A DNA stretch of 64,000 bases from Liolophura sinensis (Eukaryota; Mollusca; Polyplacophora; Chitonida; Chitonidae). A program made the position numbers and the translations under genes. The notes under the pieces are model-generated. The model had not been told where the DNA came from and ran no database searches. It was given only the letters and a program-made list of their open reading frames with translations. Location: positions 11,184,163 to 11,248,162 of the forward strand of contig NC_088297.1 in NCBI RefSeq assembly GCF_032854445.1. The letters are read 5' to 3'. Within the stretch, counting starts at the first letter, position 1. Every line of letters starts with the position of its first letter. Of this stretch, positions 57,701 to 64,000 are shown piece by piece.

Positions 57701-60700
57701 TACTGTATATATCGACTAGGGAGTGAGCAGTGGCTGAGAGGTTTATGCATTTGACTTTCACTCACTGGGAGGCACGAGGCGCAGGTTCAAACCCGGTCCT
57801 GTGCAATGACTCACTTTTTGTTAGGCCTTGGCCTTTTCAATATTGACAGTAAATTTGTAGGTCCGTTTTGTTCAGAACTTTTGTTTATTAATGACCACTT
57901 ACCTTGCACTGGTACGGTGTGCATGACTGTGTGTGACCTGTTGGGGAAAGTTTGTCGACAATTTGCCAAAGGCTGCTGGTTTACCCCATGCACTCTTTTA
58001 TCCAATGGGCAAGTTAGTTTTGGGCGAAATTTATGGTCATTTAGAGTATGTACATGTATATCAACAGCGCCTTTGACATATTACCTCCTTTCCCATAGCA
58101 ACAGGTCATTTCACAAATCGACTTTTAAACATTGATTTCTCATCTCATTTACAGTAATGCTAAAGTGCCATCAAGTCATAATCGTAGATTTACGCAGAAC
58201 TGAAAATCTGGCCTGAGACACCCCCTTCGCTAAAGCTATGGCCTTAACTGTTCATTCATTTATAAATCAAGTGTTTTGGGCCCCCCTGTGGTCGAGGTGT
58301 TTAGCACACCAGAATGGCGCAATGACCCTGGTGCCTCTCACCAATGCGGTCCCTGTGAGATCAAGTCCAGTTTGTGCTGGCTTCCTCTTGACAGCATGCA
58401 ATAACCTGCATGGTTTCCTCCCATCATAATGCTGACCGCCATGTAAAATCATAAAATCATAGTGAAATATTCTTGAATACAGTGTAAAACACCAGTGAGA
58501 TGAATAAATTAAAAATGTTTCTGTTCTATATGGACCTTTTTTTTTTTTTTTATCCAGATGGGGGCATTATCTCGCCTTCAGTCCAATCTACATTACAAAA
58601 GTGAGGAGAAGATAGAGGAAGCCATTAGGTGAGTGCCACTAAACCAGCTTGTCACCAGAAGCTTGAATGCATGTTAGAATTGATTCACATAAGACGCCCC
58701 ACCCAACAGTTCTTATCCACTGTTACTGCTCACTTTGTTCTCTGTCCCCTGGAGACTCATTGTCCGGGAACGTGAAGTCATAGCTTTGGTTTTAAGACAT
58801 GTTTATTTCATGGTTAACTTGAAGTATGAAAGACAGCAGGGTTATTAGTGCTGTGGAAGCATACTACATCAACATCAAGAACTGGAAAAAGACAGATACA
58901 TACAGGGATTGCCATGTTCCTCTCCATTTAGGATAACTCAGAAGTGAATTTACAGACCCCCCCCCCCCCCCCCCCACAAAAACTCCAGTGTCACATGTAC
59001 ATGTATAGAGTCAGGGTTAGGGTGAGATGTACTTGCATCTAGGTAAGAAATGTAAGAATATTATTGTGTCTTTAATAGGGGGAGAAAAAAGTATTTATTT
59101 ACTTGTTTGGTGCTTTACGCTGTACTCAAGAATATTTTACTTATACGACGGCGGCCAGCATTCTGGTGGGAGAAAACCGAGCAGAGTCCAGTGGAAACCC
59201 ACGACCATCTGCATGTTGTTGGCAGACCTTTCCACCTCTCCCCGGAGAGAAAAAATTGTGAAATGTTGATATTTTCAGCTTCATATAATATGTATTCAAA
59301 TTAATATAATAATGCCACTTGTTAACATAAAGTGGGTCAAGAGATAGCTTTTTGTTTCTATGTTTGTTAGCAGAGACAAGCAGCCTTTTAAGTCTCTCTG
59401 ATGGTTTCTCGGTCAGTTTTTTGACATCCTCTCTGAGATCATTGTTAACCTGTGGATGGTTTGTTGGTTCCCTGCCTCGCCCCCTACGCACCCCCCACAC
59501 CCCGGTTGGCTCTGCGCATTCTCCTTCACTATAATGCTGGCCGCCATCGAATTAGTGAAGTAGTCTTGAGTACGGCGTACGACACCAAACATATTAATTG
59601 GAAAAATGAAATAAGGCTTTTCAAAATTTTAAAATTCATTTTTCTTGGAATTTACGTAACTTTCTCCGGGAATTCAGAAACATTTATCTCGGAATTCACA
59701 TACATATTTTTTCACTGAGAATTCATGTACTTTTGTCGTGAAATTCATGAACATTTTGTTTTAGAGTGAATAATTGTGATTAATTCACCATTATCACACT
59801 TAGCAGGTCTGTTTTCTCCAACAAATTCATCAGAAACAAACACAGAATTAACAGGGGCTTTATAACATGGAACATTAACTTAGGGAGGGAGAGTCCCATT
59901 CACTGTAGATGGCACAAAACCCCTTAGGTCATGGGCACCTGTGTGTGGTTGAATGTTTGCGGATAGTCTTAACTATTGCAAATTAAAGCAAATTAAAATT
60001 GTTTTTTTTTGCTTTTCTAGGAGATTAGATTATCAGCTGAAGAACCAAAATTTCCGTCTGTCAGAAGAGAAGAAAATTGTGGCGGAAATAGACAGCTTGA
60101 AACGCTCAAAAAAGGTTCTAAGGTTTGTACATGAGTTGTCTCCAAGCAACAGGCAAGTGGTCTCTCACTTTTACTCTTACTGTATTTCACTGCGCAAATA
60201 AGTCAAAAAAAAAAAAGAATCCTGTGTGTGGCATTAAACGATGAAATAAATAGGCATGGTTGGTGAAGATCATGACTGATTCAAACATGCAAGCATTGGG
60301 TACTTCCACGTTATATGGAAATGACAGACTCAAGACAGGGGTTGAAATAACGATAATGTGTCTTGGACAGGTACATGTGTTTGTAGTGAGTACTACTCAC
60401 AGAAATTTCTGAAATTAAGTAATTAGTGTTGGAACTTCTTTTGTATGTATTTCTTTAGAAAGGAGCAGTTATGTTTTACCCCATAAAATATAGACATGCC
60501 TATGCGTATGTGTTCAAAGAGAGAGTGTTGAGAGATAGAACAGGGCAGAAAAAATGAGTATTTCATGCACTGCAAGCCCATCACATTTCTACAGAATTGT
60601 GTAAAGCAGCCTTCACACACATGTAACTTGCTTTTGGAAACAACAAAAGTGTTTTTGTTTGCATGGGGTTGATCTTTTCTTGATTTCTCTGTTTGTCTGT

Positions 60701-62536
60701 TTTCTATAGCCAGTTCTTGGCACAGAAGAAGGAAGTGGATGAGATGAGAGCCAAACAGAGGAAGCTCAGAGAAGACCGTGAGGTAGACTATCCTGTCAGT
60801 TACACAATAATTAAGAACATTGGATTAGTCCAACATTGAAAATATGTTCGGTGAAATTCGACTGATCCTCCACAAAAAGTACGTGTAGTTTTAAATGAGA
60901 TTTTGTTTTTAAGTTTTGGGGTTTTTGTTTTAAAGTTTTAGCTCACATGTATGAAGTATGGAGAGGTATTGTGAGGGGGAGATCAGAAGCTGGCGGTGGC
61001 AGCGTCAGTGTCCAGTTTGGTTTTTGACCAATCATAGCGTTACAGTGCCCACCCATAGTACACAGATAGCCAATCATAAGGTTGCAGTGCCCACCCATAG
61101 TACACAGATAGCCAATCATAGTGTTACAGTGACCACCCATAGTACACAGATAGCCAATCATAGGGTTGCAGTGACCACCCATAGTACACAGATAGCCAAT
61201 CATAGTGTTACAGTGCCCACCCATAGTACACAGACAGACAATCATAGGGTTGCAGTGACCACCCATAGTACACAGATAGCCAATCACAGAGTTGAAGTGG
61301 CCACCCACAGTACACAGGTAACCAATCATAGCGTTACAGTGCCCCACCATAGTACACAGATAGCCATCATAGGGTTGCAGTGACCACCCATAGTATACAG
61401 ATAGCCAATCACAGAGTTGAAGTGGCCACCCAACAGTACACAGGTAACCAATCATAGCGTTACAGTGCCCACCCACAGTACACAGGTAGCCAATCATTGT
61501 TTGAGATTTGCTTATCAAAGACCAAGAAGTTTTCTCAAGACAGTCACAGGGTTGGAGTTGCCAGCCATAGTGCATGAATTGCCAAATGCAGTCACGATTT
61601 GCATATCAAAGACGTCGGCAGTAAATTTGTGCATGAATTCCCCACAGTGTCTTTTACCATTACAATGATTTACAACTCCATAACGTATGAAGCCACGGCT
61701 TTGCAATCCTTACATATATTATAACAGTCATAATTGTGACGATATAATAATACTAACCGTTTCTGTTGATTTAATTTCAAGATCTGAGCCCTATCTAATT
61801 AGAGAATAATATATGTCTGTGACAGTGTCAATTATTACTTTATTTTGGTTTAGAGGCCAGTATTTAAATGTATTACATAACTTGAACATTATCAGGTGAT
61901 CTACTGCTAAGCTGTGAATGCCTTGTTTCATTGTTAGTTTCGGTTAAACCTCTTTCATCTTTTTCATTAGACAGAAGAAGATATAGGGAACAATAGACTT
62001 TCCTGTAGACCTACTTTATTCTTTAAGTAGGGCCAGGTTGTGTACAACAAAGAAGTTTGTTAGGATGGCCTCATAATTGCCTGATAATACTAGATGAACT
62101 TGGCACACCCCCCAAGCTACTCTGTTCGGAAAGCTTACTCATCATTGCCCATAAAACGTACAACCTGGCCAATTTTCTGCCTTCACCTAAGGGTGTCTCA
62201 CAGCAGAGTTTTTTTTTTTTAAATTTTGGGCATAAACTATAAATGTACAAATCATGCATTTGCTTAGATACAGTCCCGTACAATTTTACACTACATGAAT
62301 GGAATTGGTCTTTATTCTCCGAGCTGCTCATGATGGGGATTGTTTCAGTTTGTGTCAGATATATCAAAGAAATGAAATAATTAGAAAAATTAATTCATTT
62401 TGTAATTTAATTTCATTTTTGTTTTATTTTCTTATTCAGCGATTGTACAAGCAGGTATCAAGCCTGAAGAGCCAGGAAGATGATTTGAGAAGAAAAAACT
62501 CTGTCAATAAGTCAAAAAATGAAACAGTGAAGAAAG
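48799..62536 (+). CDS. BFR1-like coiled-coil protein (3' end outside window)
   Basis: Seven coding exons: 48799-48856, 51820-51929, 52772-52918, 58558-58628, 60021-60122, 60710-60782 and 62440-62536. The phases agree throughout and give 219 codons; the gene continues past the window. The start has a strong context (AACCATGG). After an acidic leader the protein is almost all charged coiled coil: MKPPNRKKFDEEIESIL, then TLARLRAIRAEKEATIDQRKKID. Next come KIEEAIRRLDYQLKNQNFRLSEEKKIVAEIDSLKR (described here as two pieces, 58610-60100) and VDEMRAKQRKLREDRE. This order resembles yeast BFR1, a polysome-associated RNA-binding and nuclear segregation factor, and plant PPI1-type proteins. The similarity is recalled, not searched. 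Exon 2 ends at a weak donor (GTATCC). Confidence 0.8.
49860..49925. repeat. 21-bp tandem repeat, three units
   Basis: 'attgcttctgtatctccccac' repeated about three times in intron 1 of the BFR1-like gene. Confidence 0.85.
49945..50265 (+). repeat. SINE with possible tRNA-like head
   Basis: The head region carries a B-box-like GGGATTAAACCTGG at about 49996. The body has GTGGGGTGTCATGTCTGGTGTCTTC, and the tail ends GCAACACTAAACCCCAAG. Related to fragments at 6195-6325 and to the tail at 56885-56960. Confidence 0.65.
50270..51285. other. Intron 1 sequence, nothing recognised
   Basis: AT-rich intronic sequence without a recognisable gene or repeat. An open frame at 50315-50554 has no motif. Confidence 0.5.
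51286..51450 (-). repeat. SINE, headless and diverged
   Basis: 'tttatttgatttttgttttttatatgttactcaagaatgattcac' followed by the diverged 'ggtggtcagcattatggtgg' block. Minus orientation. Confidence 0.8.
52461..52735 (+). repeat. Full-length SINE just before exon 3 of the BFR1-like gene
   Basis: The head 'catggcttagttggttagcgcgc' has an A box and is followed by the body and an ATTA-rich tail. Only about 36 bases separate its tail from exon 3, so the insertion lies close to the branch point and pyrimidine tract of the 3' splice site. Confidence 0.92.
53961..54390. repeat. 29-bp minisatellite with a 12-bp palindrome per unit
   Basis: About 14 units of 'TTCAGCACTGCCAGGTGATG' plus CATCACATG. Each unit contains GTGATGCATCAC, a perfect palindrome. 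Eleven are exact (54012, 54070, 54099, 54157, 54186, 54215, 54244, 54273, 54302, 54331 and 54360), and two have one change. It lies in intron 3 of the BFR1-like gene. Confidence 0.95.
54655..54780 (-). repeat. Degenerate SINE relic
   Basis: 'tttatttatttacttgattagatttttatgc..tctcaagcatatttta' and 'aactgggcatagccc' match the SINE tail and body in minus orientation with heavy decay. Confidence 0.55.
54800..57135. other. Intron 3 sequence with small repeats
   Basis: No gene. It contains T-rich runs near 55128-55165, a 26-bp repeat at 55940-56030, and a SINE tail relic at 56885-56960 (gagtgagtgcttggggtttaatg, minus orientation). An open frame at 56384-56683 has no motif. Confidence 0.55.
55940..56030. 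repeat. 26-bp tandem repeat, about 3.4 units
   Basis: 'cactattgtcgttgatggtg' plus 'cacaac' repeated in intron 3 of the BFR1-like gene. Confidence 0.9.
57140..57320 (+). repeat. Diverged headless SINE
   Basis: 'ctccgaccgtacatg', 'acctgtggatggtcgtgaatttcc', 'gggctctgccctg' and 'gtgaaatatttcgc' match the SINE body in order. Confidence 0.65.
57310..57416. repeat. 34-bp AT-rich tandem repeat, three units
   Basis: 'attaataaattaatatttca' plus 'agtatttagt' repeated three times. Confidence 0.85.
57722..57806 (+). repeat. tRNA-like SINE head, third type
   Basis: An A-box-like GTGGCTGAGAGGTTTATGC and an excellent B box GGTTCAAACCC lie about 60 bp apart, as in a tRNA with a long variable arm. No clean cloverleaf was built by eye, so a SINE head or tRNA pseudogene is preferred over a working tRNA. 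Confidence 0.5.
58275..58520 (+). repeat. SINE, near full length, diverged
   Basis: 'gtggtcgaggtgtttagcacacc' (head), 'aatgaccctggtgcctctcaccaatgcgg', 'tgctggcttcctc' and 'gtgaaatattcttgaatac', then an AAAT tail. It ends only about 40 bases before exon 4 of the BFR1-like gene. Confidence 0.85.
59088..59250 (-). repeat. SINE, headless
   Basis: 'tatttatttacttgtttggtgctttacgc' and 'cgacggcggccagcattctggtggg' in minus orientation. Confidence 0.85.
59448..59600 (+). repeat. SINE, headless
   Basis: 'cctgtggatgg', 'gctctgcgcattctcc', 'ataatgctggccgccatcg' and 'gtcttgagtacggcgtacgac' in plus orientation. With the copy at 59088-59250 it forms a loosely inverted pair about 200 bp apart. Confidence 0.75.
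61028..61500. repeat. 42-bp minisatellite with CCAAT motifs
   Basis: About 12 units built on CCCACCCATAGTACACAGAT plus AGCCAATCATAGGGTTGCAGTG. Nearly every unit contains CCAATCA. Because 42 is a multiple of 3, repetitive frames stay open on both strands (60943-61575 minus, 60958-61383 plus); these are not genes. Intron 6 of the BFR1-like gene. Confidence 0.95.
61510..62435. other. Intron 6 remainder, nothing recognised
   Basis: AT-rich sequence ending in the pyrimidine-rich acceptor of exon 7. No gene or repeat recognised. Confidence 0.5.
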
Positions 62537-62734
62537 GTAGGCTTTTTGTGCAACTCACTCAACTTTCTCAAAGTTTTACACATCAGAAAGGCTACTAATC
62601 CTGTTGTCCTACTTTTCTTTTTACAGACATAAATAGAAAACTTTCCCTATTCTGATTGAACTTAAAACTTTCAAAAAATGCATTGAGAATTCCAATTGAT
62701 GGCATCACTAATGGATTCCTCATTGATTCATTTG

Positions 62735-62895
62735 CCGTACGTGGGAAGGTCTGCCAGCAACCTGTGGATGGTCATGGGTTTCCCCCGGGCTCTGCGCGGT
62801 TTCCTCCCACCATAATGTTGGCCGCCGTCGTATAAGTGAAATATTCTTGAGTACGGCGTAAAACACCAGTCAAATGAATAAATAAATAAATCATT
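62735..62895 (+). repeat. SINE, headless, well preserved
   Basis: 'gccgtacgtgggaaggtctg', 'cctgtggatggtcatggg' and 'gtgaaatattcttgagtacggc', then an AAAT-repeat tail. Confidence 0.92.
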
Positions 62896-63014
62896 GATTT
62901 ATTCAAGATTTTCGGGGAGATATTCATGATGGGAGTTTTGAAATGTTCGATCCTTTGCCCCTTGTTTCTGGTGGCCAACATGTTCTTTAAAATGACAAGT
63001 CTTGCGTGATGTGT

Positions 63015-63140
63015 TGTATTTATTATTTTTTTTTTTTGATTGGTATTTCTGCGGTATTCAAGAATATTTCCCTCATACAGTGTAGGCCAGCATTATGATG
63101 GGAAGAAACTGCATTAATGAAAGGCTCCTGGGTCATTATA
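63015..63140 (-). repeat. SINE with internal deletion
   Basis: Tail and body (gattggtatttctgcggtattcaag) run to 'ccagcattatgatggga', then jump to 'aaggctcctgggtcatt' of the head-proximal part. Minus orientation. Confidence 0.75.
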
Positions 63141-63499
63141 AGTGAAATGAATGTATGAAGTTTGTTAGCTGAGATTTCGACATATATAATATAGGAATAG
63201 ACATCACAGCATTGATAAATATCTGGATAAACAAGTTCTTGGGTGTAAAAAAATTTACGAAATCTGAAGGTTTTCTGTACAGCATGTCGTTTGAAATTAT
63301 GACATGTGGGCAACAATGATTTTGTAAACAATTTGCTGGACACATTTGTGACTGTCTTATATTAAAGCCTGTGTTATAAGGAAGCATGTTACTATGGGAG
63401 AGAGGTGACGCTACTAAATGTTACCTTTTACCTTTTGAAGAAAGTTAGTGATGTAAATCATCAAACACAGAAGTTTTGTCATCTACCCTAAATACAAAG

Positions 63500-63645
63500 A
63501 ACTCTGCAGCCATATGTGTAAAGGCCTTGCAGCAACCTGCAGCTGGTTGTGGAGAGCCCTGTTTCCTCCCACCATGGTAGTACAAGTGACGTATTGTTGA
63601 GTGTAGCGTGAAACACCAAAATCAAATAAGTAAATAAATACTCTG
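63500..63645 (+). repeat. SINE, headless, diverged
   Basis: 'aaggccttgcagcaacctgcagctggttgtgg', 'tttcctcccaccatgg' and 'gtagcgtgaaacacc', then an AAAT tail. Confidence 0.7.
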
Positions 63646-63714
63646 CAAATTTGACCACAAACGGTGCATGTTTTCTCCATGACCTGGCAATTAACATGCT
63701 AGTGCAGTGTAGTA

Positions 63715-63940
63715 TAACAGAGCCTCTCACCAATGCGACAGCGGTGAGTTTAAGCCCAGCTCATTCTTGCTTCCTCTGTGGTCGTTATTGGAAAGGTCTA
63801 TGAGTAATCTGCGGATGATTGTAGGTTTCCCCCGCGCTCTGCCCAGTTTCTACCATAATGCTAGCCGCCATCATATAAGTGAAATATTTTTGAGTAGAAT
63901 GGAAAACACCAATCAAATAGATAAATAAATAAATAGATAG
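63715..63940 (+). repeat. SINE, nearly full body
   Basis: 'gagcctctcaccaatgcgac', 'agctcattcttgcttcctc', 'taatgctagccgccatcatataagtg', then an AAAT tail. The head A box is not clear. Confidence 0.8.
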
Positions 63941-64000
63941 TGGACTTTTTTCATTCGTTATTTAATGTGAGCAGGTTACTTTTTAAGTTGTCAAGTCGGT

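Noticed and set aside
57722-57806. Functional tRNA gene with a long variable arm
   Set aside because: Good A and B boxes, but I could not fold a clean acceptor stem; SINE head or pseudogene is more likely.
60943-61575. 210-codon minus-strand and 141-codon plus-strand repetitive frames
   Set aside because: By-products of a 42-bp minisatellite inside an intron.

Overview
This is animal nuclear DNA, most likely from a mollusc or another lophotrochozoan. Its genes are split by GT-AG introns, it is AT-rich, and it is crowded with tRNA-derived SINEs and several retrotransposon classes. The SINE ending in a 'gtgttttacgccgtactcaagaatatttc'-like body (split here only as a description) is a type I associate with bivalve genomes; that placement is inference.

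Left part, 1-35 kb: a decaying tandem array of a small EF-hand calcium-binding gene (sarcoplasmic calcium-binding-protein-like), heavily invaded by mobile elements. Five array units are visible besides a large duplication. Unit A (about 5.0 kb) is a pseudogene, and unit B (7.9-9.06 kb) is truncated. Unit C (9.84-11.87 kb) is intact with two coding exons, while units E (29.4 kb) and F (34.1 kb) are broken. The stretch 8033-16072 is repeated almost base for base at 19496-27365, giving second copies B' and D. The two copies are separated by the body of a Ty3/gypsy-like retroelement whose 3' LTR begins the second copy; the first copy begins with a solo LTR. This fits a tandem duplication followed by LTR-LTR recombination, although a false assembly duplication must be excluded. 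Other elements here are a Penelope-like RT relic (minus strand, 0.77-1.39 kb), two gypsy-type relics with integrase upstream of RT/RNase H (Gmr1-like order), a LINE RT joined to a DIRS-like RT fragment, a 45-bp minisatellite and a TA microsatellite.

Middle, 35.9-48.0 kb, minus strand: a complete cohesin kleisin gene, RAD21. It has 11 constitutive coding exons (676 aa by my splice model) plus one candidate 381-bp cassette exon that would add 127 aa shortly before the conserved first separase site. A noncoding first exon is likely.

Right part, 48.8 kb to the window end, plus strand: a divergently arranged coiled-coil gene resembling BFR1 (nuclear segregation/polysome-associated protein). Seven coding exons are visible and the gene runs off the window. 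Its introns hold most of the SINEs and several minisatellites, including a 29-bp array carrying a 12-bp palindrome and a 42-bp array carrying CCAAT motifs. The 0.8-kb gap between RAD21 and this gene probably holds a shared promoter, with an E-box palindrome and an E2F-like site.

The only genes I regard as functional are RAD21, the BFR1-like gene and the EF-hand genes C and D. The rest is repeat, relic or spacer.
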